39,675 bases of DNA from NCBI GenBank assembly GCA_035937795.1, contig DASZHO010000145.1, positions 1 to 39,675 on the forward strand. Direction: 5' to 3'. A program made the position numbers and the translations under genes. The notes below the pieces were generated by a model. It was not told the origin of the DNA, made no database searches, and was given only the letters and a program-made list of their open reading frames with translations. This document shows, in pieces, positions 1 to 9,131 of this stretch. Source of the stretch: JAMQPK01 sp035937795. GTDB lineage: Bacteria; Acidobacteriota; Vicinamibacteria; Vicinamibacterales; JAMQPK01. Position 1 is the first letter of the stretch; every line of letters begins with the position of its first letter.

Positions 1-1
1 A

Positions 2-310
2 GGGCTGTCGAATTACACGTACGTGACGGCCGTGGGGTGCCTTCATCAGGATCCCACGCGCTCATGGCTGCTCACCAGCGCGCAGGAGTTGAAAAAAACG
101 GACGTGCCGGCCGCCGGCGCGGCGCCCACGCCGGCAGACACCGAAGGCCCCGGGGAGTACACCTTCCGCCTGCTCGACGCGTTCAACTACAACCCAGAGC
201 CGCACAACGGGCACAAGGTGCGCGTGATCGGCTACATGGTGCGCCTCGGTGCGGAGATCCGCGTCAACGTGGAGGCGCTCCAGATGGTCGGCGCGTCGTG
301 CGGCAACTGA
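2..310 (+). CDS. Hypothetical protein, C-terminal part, OB-fold-like (partial at window start)
   Basis: The reading frame is open from base 2, so the gene starts outside the window and only about 102 codons are seen. The visible residues contain a 'VTAVGCLHQD' stretch, then 'WLLTSA', and later 'GHKVRVIGYM' before a C-terminal 'ALQMVGASC'. A G-C-L opening strand followed by a 'G..VRV.G' strand resembles small OB-fold-like periplasmic proteins common in Acidobacteria, but this is resemblance by eye and no function can be assigned. Its TGA lies inside the start region of the downstream cytochrome c gene, so the two are probably co-transcribed. A GTG or ATG start further in is possible but would cut into the conserved first strand. 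Confidence 0.55.
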   Translation, partial: GLSNYTYVTAVGCLHQDPTRSWLLTSAQELKKTDVPAAGAAPTPADTEGPGEYTFRLLDAFNYNPEPHNGHKVRVIGYMVRLGAEIRVNVEALQMVGASCGN

Positions 311-744
311 CCGGCGCGCGCCTCGTCTTTCTGGCGGCCCTGCTCTGGACGGCGTGCATGACCTTCGTGGTGGCCGGCCACGCCCAGGCGGCGCAAACGG
401 TCTGGAGCGGCGTGTACAGCGAGGCGCAGGCGTATCGCGGCGAGAAGGTGGCGGACAAATCCTGCATCGGCTGTCACGGCCCCGGGCTCGACGGCGGGGA
501 TTCGGGACCGAAACTCGTGGGCGAGATGTTCCTGGCAAACTGGAGCAGCCAGCCCGTTTCTGAACTGTTCGACTGGGTTCTCGAATCGATGCCGGCCGAC
601 GCGCCCGGCACGTTGAGCAAGGAGGATGCGGCCGCGGTCCTGGCCTACATTCTGAAGATCAATAAGATGCCCGCGGGCAGGGAAGACCTCCCGGCCGACC
701 ATAACGCGTTGAGCCGGATTGAATTTGTTGGGGAAAAACCGTAG
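298..744 (+). CDS. Exported class I c-type cytochrome
   Basis: A 148-residue protein read from GTG 298, which overlaps the stop of the preceding gene. I chose this start because it gives a compact signal peptide: basic residues, then the hydrophobic run 'LVFLAALLWTACMTFVV', then an 'A-Q-A-A' cleavage region near residue 31. The mature part has one haem-binding CXXCH motif, 'CIGCH' at residues 56-60, followed by 'GPGLDGGDSGPKL', typical of small monohaem cytochromes c. Met98 in 'ESMPADAPG' is the likely distal ligand. It should act in the periplasm as an electron carrier or as a subunit of a dehydrogenase. No partner dehydrogenase is visible in the window, so the redox partner is unknown. Confidence 0.8.
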   Translation: MRQLTGARLVFLAALLWTACMTFVVAGHAQAAQTVWSGVYSEAQAYRGEKVADKSCIGCHGPGLDGGDSGPKLVGEMFLANWSSQPVSELFDWVLESMPADAPGTLSKEDAAAVLAYILKINKMPAGREDLPADHNALSRIEFVGEKP

Positions 745-774
745 GAATGCCCGGCGCTCGACAACCTCAGAATA

Positions 775-2016
775 TTACGGACGCGGCTCTAACCACTGTG
801 ATCCTGTTCTGGCAAGATAGCCAGCGAGGTGTTCCACCACATCGCGCGCGTCGTCCTCGGCGCCATAGATGAAACTCGACTTGCGCCGGCGAAGGACCGG
901 CAGCCCAAGGGCGTACATCCCCGGAACGTCGAGGACGCCTCCATCGTGCTGCAGATCCCCTTTCTCATTGACTACAGGGACGTCGAGCCAGCTGTAGTCT
1001 GGACGAAACCCCGTTGCCCAAACGATTGAACGGATCTCGCCGCTACGCAGATCGAGACCGAGCCGCGACGAGGCCGGCACCCGGGTCGGATTGAAGCGGT
1101 CCGGCGGGGCGACGTCGGCATCGCGCGCCTTGGTGCGCACACACTCGTCGAAGGTGTCCAGGAGGCGGTCCATCTTGAGATCCGCCAGCACAAACTGATT
1201 CCGCAATCCCCCTGAAAACAACGCGCGGTTGTCACGCACGGCGGCGAGGCGGCCCACGAGCTCGACGCCAATCGCACTGAGGGCGTTGAGGTCGAGCGTC
1301 GTGCGCTCAGGCGTGCCGACGAGTTGCGGCGATGGGAGCCCGCGCGCCCGCGCCAGATCGTCGATCTCGTCGTAGCGCTGATTCCACACGCCGCAGGCGT
1401 CCATCCACCAGAGGATGTCGCGCCCTCGATACGTTCTTGGCAGCCGGACGTGCTCGCCGACTGAAAGTGTCACGGGCCGGCCCGAGCGGTGGATTTCGTC
1501 GGCGAGCTGCACACCGGTTGCCGACGCGCCAACGACCAGTACGCCGCCGTCCGGCAGCGTATCGGGATTGCGATAGTCGAACGTCGTGAGACAAGGGATG
1601 CACGCCGGCACAGCCTGACGAAGAGCTGGCACGCTCGGGACATTGCAAGCGCCGCTCGCCAGTATTACGATACGGCACCGCAGGTCGCCATTGTTCGTGG
1701 TGATGTGATATCCCGCGTCCGTTTGTCTTACCAACGTGACTGTGGTGTGCGGGCGAATGGGTGAGGCAGACACGATCGCGAAGCGCGAGAGGAAATCGAT
1801 CACCTCGCCCATCGTCATGTAGCCGTCCGGATCCGCGCCGTCGTACCGATAACCGGGCAGTCGGCTCTGCCAGTTGGGCGTGAGGAGGCGCAGCGAGTCC
1901 CAGCGCTCGCGCCGCCAGGAGTTCGCAACCTCCCCGCGCTCGAGCACCACATGATCGATGGATCTCTCGGTGAGACATCGGCTCGCCGCGAGGCCGGCAT
2001 GCCCGGCCCCGATCAC
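775..2016 (-). CDS. Flavin-containing monooxygenase-like NAD(P)/FAD oxidoreductase
   Basis: About 413 residues. The FAD-binding Rossmann motif 'GAGHAG' sits at the N-terminus, a second dinucleotide motif 'VVGASATG' lies near residue 175, and a C-terminal 'ATGFRPDY' motif closes the fold, as in group B flavoprotein monooxygenases. Substrate is unknown. The start is uncertain: GTG 2016 begins right at the first beta strand, and the same frame stays open upstream through residues reading 'IIERVTTVV' without an ATG, GTG or TTG, so the real start may be a rare codon or be affected by a base error. The gene follows the OsmC gene on the same strand and may be co-transcribed. It converges with the cytochrome gene. 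Confidence 0.8.
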   Translation of the reverse strand: MIGAGHAGLAASRCLTERSIDHVVLERGEVANSWRRERWDSLRLLTPNWQSRLPGYRYDGADPDGYMTMGEVIDFLSRFAIVSASPIRPHTTVTLVRQTDAGYHITTNNGDLRCRIVILASGACNVPSVPALRQAVPACIPCLTTFDYRNPDTLPDGGVLVVGASATGVQLADEIHRSGRPVTLSVGEHVRLPRTYRGRDILWWMDACGVWNQRYDEIDDLARARGLPSPQLVGTPERTTLDLNALSAIGVELVGRLAAVRDNRALFSGGLRNQFVLADLKMDRLLDTFDECVRTKARDADVAPPDRFNPTRVPASSRLGLDLRSGEIRSIVWATGFRPDYSWLDVPVVNEKGDLQHDGGVLDVPGMYALGLPVLRRRKSSFIYGAEDDARDVVEHLAGYLARTGSQWLEPRP

Positions 2017-2068
2017 GACCGTTGTGACCCGTTCGATGATTCCGCTCCCGCTGCGGCTGCCGCTTCCC

Positions 2069-2623
2069 TTACGCGACCTCGACGGTGACGTTCACCGGGT
2101 TCGTGATGGCGTCGTACACCGCCGAGCGCTTCTGCGACTGCGCGACGAGTGCCTCGATGTCCTGCTTCGATGCATCCGCGTCGATCTTGAACGTCACCTT
2201 GATGTCGTCGTATCCGTTACGGACGTCGCCGTCGATGCCGAGGATGCCGCGAATGTCCATCTTGCCTTCCAGCTTCGACTCGACGGACCGCAGCTGAATG
2301 CCTCGATTCTGCGCTACCGCGGCAACGCCGGCGGTCAGACAGCTCGCGAGGCCGACGAGCACGTACTCGATCGGGGTGATCCCGCGATCCTCCGAGGCGA
2401 AGATCTCCGGGTGATCCGCCTCGAACGAGCTCTCGGTCTTGTGCTCCTGTTCCTGTCCGAGTCCGTAGAAACTCCTGACATTCGTCTTACTGTGCGTGCC
2501 GTTCTGCCACTTGCAGGTCGCCCGCCACGTGAATTTTGCCGCCTCCGGCGCGCCCTTCAGCGCCTCCCGCGCATCAAGCAGCGCTTGGACGTTGACTCCG
2601 TTGTTGACACTCGTCGTAGCCAT
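2069..2623 (-). CDS. OsmC-family protein (single conserved cysteine)
   Basis: 184 residues starting at ATG 2623 with a good ribosome site (AAGGGGG) about 6 bases upstream. The OsmC fold signature 'TPIEYVLVGLASC' places the peroxidatic cysteine at C95. The position of the second cysteine reads 'KRSAVYDA' (Ser167), so the two-cysteine peroxidase chemistry of OsmC/Ohr is probably absent. This one-cysteine pattern occurs in an OsmC subfamily whose role is not well defined. The protein is likely cytoplasmic and connected with redox or organic peroxide stress, but catalysis should not be assumed. It is transcribed divergently from metX with an 84-base gap. Confidence 0.85.
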   Translation of the reverse strand: MATTSVNNGVNVQALLDAREALKGAPEAAKFTWRATCKWQNGTHSKTNVRSFYGLGQEQEHKTESSFEADHPEIFASEDRGITPIEYVLVGLASCLTAGVAAVAQNRGIQLRSVESKLEGKMDIRGILGIDGDVRNGYDDIKVTFKIDADASKQDIEALVAQSQKRSAVYDAITNPVNVTVEVA

Positions 2624-2707
2624 AATGAGCCCCCTTCTGATGAACCAGACGGCTTGTGAAGCACCGAATCATACAACAGCCATGAACGCTGCCGGGAGAC
2701 AAGAGAT

Positions 2708-3955
2708 ATGATCCCGCGGATGGCCATGTCGGCGCCGAGGACCGCCGCGGGCTCGGTCGGGGAGGTCGAAACCCAATATCTCGACCTGTCGGAACCGCTC
2801 GAGCTCGAGTGCGGACGATCGCTGCATCCGATCCGGATAGCCTACGAGACCTACGGCACGCTCTCCCCGGAACGCGATAACGCGATTCTCGTCTGCCACG
2901 CGCTCAGCGGGGATGCCCATGCGGCAGGCTTGTCGAAGACGCCGCCGTCGGAAAGCACCAGGGACGGTTTTGCCGCTGAGGATCGCGACGGAGCCAGCGG
3001 CCGGGGACTCGGTTGGTGGGATGGGATGATCGGTCCGGGCAAGGCGTTCGACACCGATCGGTTCTTCGTCGTCAGTACGAACCTTCTCGGAGGATGCCGC
3101 GGAACGACGGGGCCCTCTTCGACGAACCCGGCAACCGGCCGGCCCTACGGATCGGACTTTCCGGTGATCACGGTCGCTGATATGGTGCGGACCGAGCGCG
3201 CGTTCCTGAGCGAGCTCGGGGTTACGCGGTTGGCCGCCATCGCCGGCGGATCCCTCGGCGGGATGCAGGCGCTCGAGTGGGCCATTCTCTATCCCGAACA
3301 GGTCGACGCGATCGTTGTCATCGCCAGCACGCACGCGCTGCAGCCGCAGGGCGTCGCGTGGAACGCGATCGCGCGCAACGCGATCATCGCGGATCCGGAC
3401 TGGCAGGGCGGCCACTACTACGCCACGGGACGCGCGCCGAATGCGGGCATGAGCGTGGCGCGCATGGTCGGCCACATCACCTATCTGTCGGCCAAGTCTT
3501 TGGGAGACAAGTTCGGGCGCCGGTTGCAGTTCGCGGACGAAATCCGGTACACGCTGACCGGCCCCGAGTTCGAGATTGAGAGCTATCTGCGCCACCAGGC
3601 GGATACCTTTGTTCGGCGATTCGATGCGAACACATATCTCTACACCTCGCGCGCGTTGACGTATTTCGACCTCGCGCGGCAGTACGGCAATGGCACGCTC
3701 GCCGACGCGCTGCGGGCCGTGCGCGCACGAACGCTGCTCATCGCTTTCAGCTCAGACTGGCTTTATCCGCCGTCAGGGTCCGAGGAGCTCGCGACCGCGC
3801 TTCGAGCGCTGGGCAAGGATGTCAAGCTGCATGTGATTGACGCGCCGTTTGGACACGACTGCTTTCTGCTGGAAGAGGCGCGCCAAACGCCGATGATTCG
3901 AGCCTTCCTCGCCGGGGAGCGGCCGAGCGAGGGTCCGGGGCAGCGCTCCTGTTGA
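2708..3955 (+). CDS. metX: Homoserine O-acetyltransferase
   Basis: A 415-residue alpha/beta-hydrolase-fold acyltransferase that activates homoserine (acetyl-CoA donor by family convention, succinyl-CoA possible) for methionine synthesis by direct sulfhydrylation. The nucleophile elbow 'GGSLGGMQALEW' gives Ser182. The other triad residues are Asp350 in 'SSDWLYPP' and His383 in 'PFGHDCF'. 'GWWDGMIGPGKAFDT' is the family signature. A ~20-residue extra loop (about residues 76-98, rich in Asp, Glu and Ser) precedes that signature. ATG 2708 follows GGGAG at 2694-2698. The stop is 14 bases before metY, so the pair forms the standard metX-metY operon. Acyl specificity cannot be settled from sequence alone. 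Confidence 0.93.
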   Translation: MIPRMAMSAPRTAAGSVGEVETQYLDLSEPLELECGRSLHPIRIAYETYGTLSPERDNAILVCHALSGDAHAAGLSKTPPSESTRDGFAAEDRDGASGRGLGWWDGMIGPGKAFDTDRFFVVSTNLLGGCRGTTGPSSTNPATGRPYGSDFPVITVADMVRTERAFLSELGVTRLAAIAGGSLGGMQALEWAILYPEQVDAIVVIASTHALQPQGVAWNAIARNAIIADPDWQGGHYYATGRAPNAGMSVARMVGHITYLSAKSLGDKFGRRLQFADEIRYTLTGPEFEIESYLRHQADTFVRRFDANTYLYTSRALTYFDLARQYGNGTLADALRAVRARTLLIAFSSDWLYPPSGSEELATALRALGKDVKLHVIDAPFGHDCFLLEEARQTPMIRAFLAGERPSEGPGQRSC

Positions 3956-3969
3956 TTGTTGGAGGCAGC

Positions 3970-5292
3970 ATGGAAGAAGCCCGTCGCTTTGGATTTGAAA
4001 CCCGTCAGGTGCACGCAGGGCAGCGCCCGGATCCGAACACCGGCGCCCGCGCGGTGCCGATCTACCAGACGACGAGTTATGTGTTCGAGGATCCGGAGTC
4101 GGCCGCGGCGTACTTCAACCTGCAGGAGTTCGGGAATACCTACTCGCGGATCATGAATCCCACCGTGGCCGTATTCGAGGAGCGGATGGCGAGTCTCGAA
4201 GGGGGATGTGGTGCGGTCGCGTTTGCCAGCGGGATTGCGGCACAGGCGGCGGCCCTCTTCACGTTGCTCTCACCGGGCGACCACGTTGTCTCATCGTCCG
4301 CCCTGTACGGCGGGACGGTGAACCAGTTCAAGCACATGTTGCGCAAGATGTCGGTGGATCTGACATGGGTGAATCCTGACGATCCACACGCGTGGAAGGC
4401 AGCGGTACGAGACAACACGAAGGCGTTCTACGGCGAGACGATCGGGAACCCTGCCGGCAACGTGCTCGACATCGAGTCGATCGCCACCATTGCACACGAT
4501 CACCAGATCCCGCTCGTCGTGGACAACACGTTTGCGACACCGTTTCTCTGCCGTCCGTTCGAATGGGGCGCGGATATCGTGGTGCACTCGGCGACGAAGT
4601 TCATCGGAGGTCACGGTACGAGCATCGGCGGGGTGGTCGTGGACTCGGGTGAGTTCAACTGGTCCAATGGCCGCTTCCCGGTGATCGCCGATCCGTCGCC
4701 GGCCTACCACGGGCTCCAGTTTCACGAAACCTTCGGCACTTACGGGTATCTGATGAAGCTCCGGGCCGAGACCTTGCGCGACCTCGGTGCGGCTATGAGC
4801 CCGTTCAACGCCTTCCTGTTCCTGCAGGGCCTCGAGACATTGTCATTGCGTATGGCGCGGCATGTCGAGAATGCGAACGCCGTGGCGGGTTATCTCGCGT
4901 CGCACGCGCTCGCGTCGAACGTGACCCACCCCGGTCTGCCGGCGAGCCGCTACCGTGCGCTGGTCGACAAGTATCTGCCACGCGGTGCCGGCGCGGTGTT
5001 CTCGTTCGACTGCCTCGGCGGCCGCGCCGCGGGACAGGACTTCATTCGCGGCGTCACGTTGTGGTCGCACCTCGCGAACGTCGGCGATTCGAAGAGCCTC
5101 ATCATCCATCCAGCAAGCACGACACACCGGCAGCTCAACGATGACGAGCTCCGGGCGGCCGGCGTAGGCCCGGGAACCATCCGGCTGTCTGTCGGCACCG
5201 AATCGATTGACGATCTGATCTGGGACCTCGAACAGGGCTTTGCCAGGACCGCCGCGCCGGAGGGAGCGGCGACACGCGGAATGGCGTTGTGA
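3970..5292 (+). CDS. metY: O-acetylhomoserine sulfhydrylase (aminocarboxypropyltransferase)
   Basis: A 440-residue PLP enzyme of the Cys/Met metabolism family that turns O-acylhomoserine and sulfide into homocysteine. The PLP lysine is K210 in 'VHSATKFIGGHGTSIGG', and Asp185 in 'VVDNTFATP' contacts the pyridine nitrogen. I chose ATG 3970 because GGAGG lies at 3961-3965. A TTG at 3952 overlapping the metX stop is in frame but has no such site. Length and the 'GTYGYLMKLRAETLRDLG' region match MetY rather than cystathionine gamma-synthase. The gene directly follows metX and overlaps the next gene by one base, so this is one translationally coupled operon. Confidence 0.93.
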   Translation: MEEARRFGFETRQVHAGQRPDPNTGARAVPIYQTTSYVFEDPESAAAYFNLQEFGNTYSRIMNPTVAVFEERMASLEGGCGAVAFASGIAAQAAALFTLLSPGDHVVSSSALYGGTVNQFKHMLRKMSVDLTWVNPDDPHAWKAAVRDNTKAFYGETIGNPAGNVLDIESIATIAHDHQIPLVVDNTFATPFLCRPFEWGADIVVHSATKFIGGHGTSIGGVVVDSGEFNWSNGRFPVIADPSPAYHGLQFHETFGTYGYLMKLRAETLRDLGAAMSPFNAFLFLQGLETLSLRMARHVENANAVAGYLASHALASNVTHPGLPASRYRALVDKYLPRGAGAVFSFDCLGGRAAGQDFIRGVTLWSHLANVGDSKSLIIHPASTTHRQLNDDELRAAGVGPGTIRLSVGTESIDDLIWDLEQGFARTAAPEGAATRGMAL

Positions 5293-5783
5293 TGACAGCG
5301 TCCTTTGATTTGATGCGCTATCAGGATCCGTTGACGATCCAGCGCGTGGTCCACAACGCGAAGACGATCGCGATCGTCGGACTGTCGAGCAACGAGCTGC
5401 GAGCAAGCTATTTCGTGGGGTACTACCTCAAACGCCACGGTTACCGTGTCATTCCCGTGAACCCGCGCGAGGCGGAGATCCTCGGTGAGAAGAGCTTCAA
5501 GAGTCTGTTGGACGTCCCGGGTCCGGTGGACATCGTCAACGTCTTCCGCGCGCCGGACGCTCTGCCGGCGATCGCTGCCGAGGCGGTGAAGATACGCGCC
5601 GGGAGCTTGTGGTGTCAGTTCTCGGTGATCAACGAGGAAGGCGCGCGCATCGCGGAGACCGGCGGCGTCACCGTCGTGATGGATCGGTGCATCAAGGTCG
5701 AACATGCCCGCTACGTCGGGCGGATGCACTGGCTCGGCTTCAACACCCAGCGCATCACGTCCCTGCGCGGCGGGCTTCAGTAG
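5292..5783 (+). CDS. CoA-binding domain protein (YccU/COG1832 family)
   Basis: A 163-residue Rossmann-type CoA-binding protein. 'TIAIVGLSSN' gives the nucleotide-binding loop, 'GYRVIPVNPREAEILGEKSFKSLLDVP' is the family core, and 'VMDRCIKVEH' near the C-terminus is the conserved family tail. ATG 5292 overlaps the metY TGA by one base (GTG 5289 is an alternative). The family has no firm biochemical role. Its linkage to sulfhydrylase genes suggests it works around homocysteine or CoA-thioester metabolism, which is inference from position. Confidence 0.85.
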   Translation: MTASFDLMRYQDPLTIQRVVHNAKTIAIVGLSSNELRASYFVGYYLKRHGYRVIPVNPREAEILGEKSFKSLLDVPGPVDIVNVFRAPDALPAIAAEAVKIRAGSLWCQFSVINEEGARIAETGGVTVVMDRCIKVEHARYVGRMHWLGFNTQRITSLRGGLQ

Positions 5784-5785
5784 CC

Positions 5786-8425
5786 ATGCCCCTGTCCGCC
5801 GGTACACGTGTCGGCCCGTACGAAATCCAATCCGCCCTCGGCGCTGGCGGCATGGGCGAGGTCTACAAAGCCCGCGACACCCGCCTGGATCGCACGGTCG
5901 CCATCAAAGTCCTGCCCGCCCGGCTCGCGGGCGATCCGCAGTTCCGCGAGCGCTTCGACCGCGAAGCGCGGGCGATCTCCGCCCTCGAGGATCCGCACAT
6001 CTGCGCGCTCTACGACGTGGGCGAACAGGACGGCATCTCGTTCCTCGTGATGCAATATCTCGAAGGCGAGACGCTGCAGGAGAGGCTGGCGAAAGGCGCG
6101 CTCCCACTCGACCAAGCCCTGCGGACGGCGATCGAGATCGCATCGGCCCTGGACAAAGCGCACCGCGCTGGCATTGTCCATCGGGATCTCAAGCCCGGCA
6201 ACATCATGCTCACGAAGGCGGGCGCGAAGCTGCTCGATTTCGGCCTCGCGAAATCCATGTCGTCGGTGGTGGCCGGCGCGGGTTTGTCGATGTTGCCAAC
6301 GACACCACCGAACCTCACCGCGCAAGGAGCACTTCTTGGCACCTTTCAGTACATGGCGCCCGAACAGCTCGAAGGCCAGGAGGCCGATGCGCGCACGGAC
6401 ATCTTCGCGTTTGGCGCGGTGCTTTACGAGATGCTGACTGGAAAAAAGGCCTTCGAGGGCAAGAGCCAGGCGAGTCTGATCGGCGCGATCATGCACGCCG
6501 AGCCGACGCCGATCGCGACGCTCAAGCCGCTGACGCCGGCAACCCTCGATCGCATCGTCCGCACGTGCCTCGCGAAGGATCCAGACGAGCGCTGGCAGAG
6601 CGCGCGTGACTTGCAGCGCGAATTGAGATGGGTGGCCGACGGTACAGCACGTTCGGAGACCCGCCGGCCGCTTGGGTGGATACCCGTCGTGGCGGGCGTG
6701 CTCGCCTTGGTGGTCGGTGCGGGAGCGGCGTGGCTCTTGAAGCCGGCTCCCCAAGCGGCGGCTCAGCCGCTGATGGAATTTGAAATCTCCCCGCCCGAGG
6801 GTACGTCTTTCGGCCCGGTGGGGATACGCGCCTCAGCCGCAGTCTCTCCGGATGGCCGCCAAGTTGTTCTCGTCGCCGGCGCGAAGGACGGTAAGCGGAT
6901 GCTGTGGCTGCGCCCCGTGGCGTCAAACTCTCCACGAGTCCTTCCCGGCACTGAGAATGCCTCCGCTCCGTTCTGGTCGCCCGACGGCCGGTGGGTGAGC
7001 TTCGCGGCGGGCGGCAAGCTCAAGAGGATTGGCGTGGATGGCGGCCAGCCTCAATTCATCGCTGACGCCAGCATAGCCGGTGGGACGTCGAATGCCGACG
7101 GTGTCACGTTGTTCGCGGGTGTTGGCAAGCCTGTGTACCGCGTCTCCGCGGCGGGAGGAACACCTGCGCCCGTGCTCGACCTCGACGCGGCCCGCGGCGA
7201 GCTCGTTCAAGCCAACCCTGTGTTCCTTCCTGACGGGAACCACTTCCTGTATATCAGCAATTCGCGGGAGACGGGCGTCGTATTCGCTTCGCTCGACGGC
7301 AAGACCCGCCGGTTCCTGTTTGCCCTGGCGACCTCCCCGGTTAACTACGCACCAAACCCGGCCGGCGGCGCAGGATGGCTCCTTTACACCATATTCTCCG
7401 ACACGGGCCGGCTCTTCGCCCGGCCCTTCGATCCGATCAGGGGCGAAGTGACGGGAGCGCCCGTACCCATCGCGGATTCGCTCCCCGCCGGACCCGCCTG
7501 GTCTGTTTCCAACAACGGAGTCTTGATGTTCCGGCACTACCTCCCCTCGAAAACGCAATATACGTGGTTCAGCCGGGACGGAAAGCAGCTGGGTGTCGTT
7601 GGGGAGTCTGGCGCGCTTGGCCGTCCGCGTCTCTCGCCCGATGAAAAGACCGTGTCCTTTTCCCGCACCAGCGAAGGCAATGCCAACCTCTGGCTGCTGG
7701 ACCTGGCCCGCAACGCCACCACCCGCGTCACATTTGAGTCGGGCGTGGACAGCACTCCGGTCTGGTCCGTCGACGGCCGACGCCTCTTCTACTTCTCGCG
7801 GCGCTCGAACGAGTTCCTCCTCCTGGAGCGACCCGCCAATGGGATCGGCGCGGAACGAATTGTGATCAAGGGCAGGCCCGGAGCGACGGAACTTCCGTCG
7901 GCGGTGTCGAAAGATGGGCATTGGCTCGCATTGAGTGAAAGCGGTGCTGGGCAGGTTCGCCTCACCCTCCTCTCACTGGACGACGGCAAGTCCGTTCCGC
8001 TGACCGAGACCACGTTGACATCCGACGGCAGCTTTTCCCCGGATGGCAGATGGCTGCTTTACACGCTCAATGTTTCCGGTCGCGCCGAGGTTTTCGTGCG
8101 AACGCTTCCCAAGGAGGCCGGCGGCCCGGCAAACGCCGGCAAGTGGCAGGTCTCATTTTCGGGCGGGACCCAGCCGATTTGGCGTGCGGACGGCAAAGAG
8201 ATCTTCTACCTTTCTCCAGAGGACGCACTCATGGCCGTGCCCGTCGAATCTGGAGACAACTCGTTCCGACCTGGAACTCCCGCACAGCTGTTCCAAACCA
8301 GGGACGCTTCTTCCTTCGACGTGACCGCCGACGGTCAGCGGTTCCTGGTGAACCAGCCGCTGTCCGATTCCTGGGACACACCCATCACCGTGATGGTCAA
8401 CTGGACGGCGGCTTTGAAGAGATGA
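5786..8425 (+). CDS. Membrane Ser/Thr protein kinase with TolB/PD40 propeller sensor
   Basis: 879 residues. The N-terminal Hanks-type kinase has a complete glycine loop 'LGAGGMGEV' (about 18-26), Lys41 in 'VAIKVL', 'HRDLKPGN' with Asp134, 'DFG' at 151-153 and 'APE' at 191-193, so it should be active. One membrane segment at about 299-317 separates it from a C-terminal region with repeated 'SPDGR' blades (for example 'VSPDGRQ', 'WSPDGRW', 'FSPDGRW'), a WD40-like PD40 propeller expected outside the membrane. This kinase-TM-propeller layout is abundant in Acidobacteria. ATG 5786 lies 2 bases after the previous stop with no clear Shine-Dalgarno, suggesting translation coupled to the methionine operon. 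Ligand and substrates are unknown. Confidence 0.9.
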   Translation: MPLSAGTRVGPYEIQSALGAGGMGEVYKARDTRLDRTVAIKVLPARLAGDPQFRERFDREARAISALEDPHICALYDVGEQDGISFLVMQYLEGETLQERLAKGALPLDQALRTAIEIASALDKAHRAGIVHRDLKPGNIMLTKAGAKLLDFGLAKSMSSVVAGAGLSMLPTTPPNLTAQGALLGTFQYMAPEQLEGQEADARTDIFAFGAVLYEMLTGKKAFEGKSQASLIGAIMHAEPTPIATLKPLTPATLDRIVRTCLAKDPDERWQSARDLQRELRWVADGTARSETRRPLGWIPVVAGVLALVVGAGAAWLLKPAPQAAAQPLMEFEISPPEGTSFGPVGIRASAAVSPDGRQVVLVAGAKDGKRMLWLRPVASNSPRVLPGTENASAPFWSPDGRWVSFAAGGKLKRIGVDGGQPQFIADASIAGGTSNADGVTLFAGVGKPVYRVSAAGGTPAPVLDLDAARGELVQANPVFLPDGNHFLYISNSRETGVVFASLDGKTRRFLFALATSPVNYAPNPAGGAGWLLYTIFSDTGRLFARPFDPIRGEVTGAPVPIADSLPAGPAWSVSNNGVLMFRHYLPSKTQYTWFSRDGKQLGVVGESGALGRPRLSPDEKTVSFSRTSEGNANLWLLDLARNATTRVTFESGVDSTPVWSVDGRRLFYFSRRSNEFLLLERPANGIGAERIVIKGRPGATELPSAVSKDGHWLALSESGAGQVRLTLLSLDDGKSVPLTETTLTSDGSFSPDGRWLLYTLNVSGRAEVFVRTLPKEAGGPANAGKWQVSFSGGTQPIWRADGKEIFYLSPEDALMAVPVESGDNSFRPGTPAQLFQTRDASSFDVTADGQRFLVNQPLSDSWDTPITVMVNWTAALKR

Positions 8426-8453
8426 GTGGGGTTCAACACGATCGGAGGGCACG

Positions 8454-9131
8454 ATGAACAGACGTGAGTTCGTGGTTTCGACGTGTGCCGGGGTGGTGGC
8501 TCTCTCCCAAGTTCCCCGCGTGGCCGGTCAGGCGAAAACGATCACACCCGATCTCGGCGGACTTGCCGACAGCAAGAGCTTGAAGCTCTTCAACCGCGCC
8601 GCCAGCCGTCTCGCCGACGGCGCGAGAAAGGGCGTTCGGCTGAGCGAGGCACCGGGTGAAGGCGTCGCGTTCCTGCCGGGGATCGAGTTCGCCAACGGCA
8701 CCGTCGAGCTCGACGTCCGCGGCAAGGATGTCGCGCAGCAGAGTTTCGTCGGCGTGGCGTTTCACGGACTCGATGGCGCCGCCTACGACGCGATCTACTT
8801 CCGTCCGTTCAATTTCAGAGCCACGGACTCCGTGAGCCGCAGCCACGCGGTCCAGTATCACTCGCTTCCTCTTTATACGTGGCAAAAGCTGCGCACCGAC
8901 CAGCCGGGGAAGTACGAGCAGGCCGTCAATCCTGTGCCGGATCCGAACGCCTGGTTCCACGCGCGCATCGTCATAGCGAACCAGAGGGCGAGTGTCTTCG
9001 TCGGCGACGGGAAGGACCCGTGCCTGGTGGTGAGCCTGCTGAACGGCCGGACAAAGGGGTTGATTGGCCTTTGGGTGGGAAACAACTCCGGCGGAGACTT
9101 CGCCAACCTCGCCATCACTCCCGCCGCCTAG
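8454..9131 (+). CDS. Exported jelly-roll (concanavalin-like) domain protein
   Basis: 225 residues, started at ATG 8454 behind GGAGG. The N-terminus 'MNRREFVVSTCAGVVAL' has twin arginines and a short hydrophobic stretch, as in a Tat signal, with cleavage likely near 'VAGQA'. The rest alternates beta strands ('GTVELDVRGKD', 'FVGVAFHG', 'YDAIYFRPFNF', 'WFHARIVI', 'GLIGLWVGNNSGGDFANLAI'), resembling the DUF1080/LamG-type lectin-like fold found in secreted sugar-related proteins. No catalytic residues can be named. It follows the kinase gene by 28 bases and may be the last gene of that transcript. Confidence 0.7.
   Translation: MNRREFVVSTCAGVVALSQVPRVAGQAKTITPDLGGLADSKSLKLFNRAASRLADGARKGVRLSEAPGEGVAFLPGIEFANGTVELDVRGKDVAQQSFVGVAFHGLDGAAYDAIYFRPFNFRATDSVSRSHAVQYHSLPLYTWQKLRTDQPGKYEQAVNPVPDPNAWFHARIVIANQRASVFVGDGKDPCLVVSLLNGRTKGLIGLWVGNNSGGDFANLAITPAA

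Noticed and set aside
2624..2707. Possible SAM or other methionine riboswitch before metX
   Set aside because: The gap is only 84 bases and has none of the conserved SAM riboswitch blocks.
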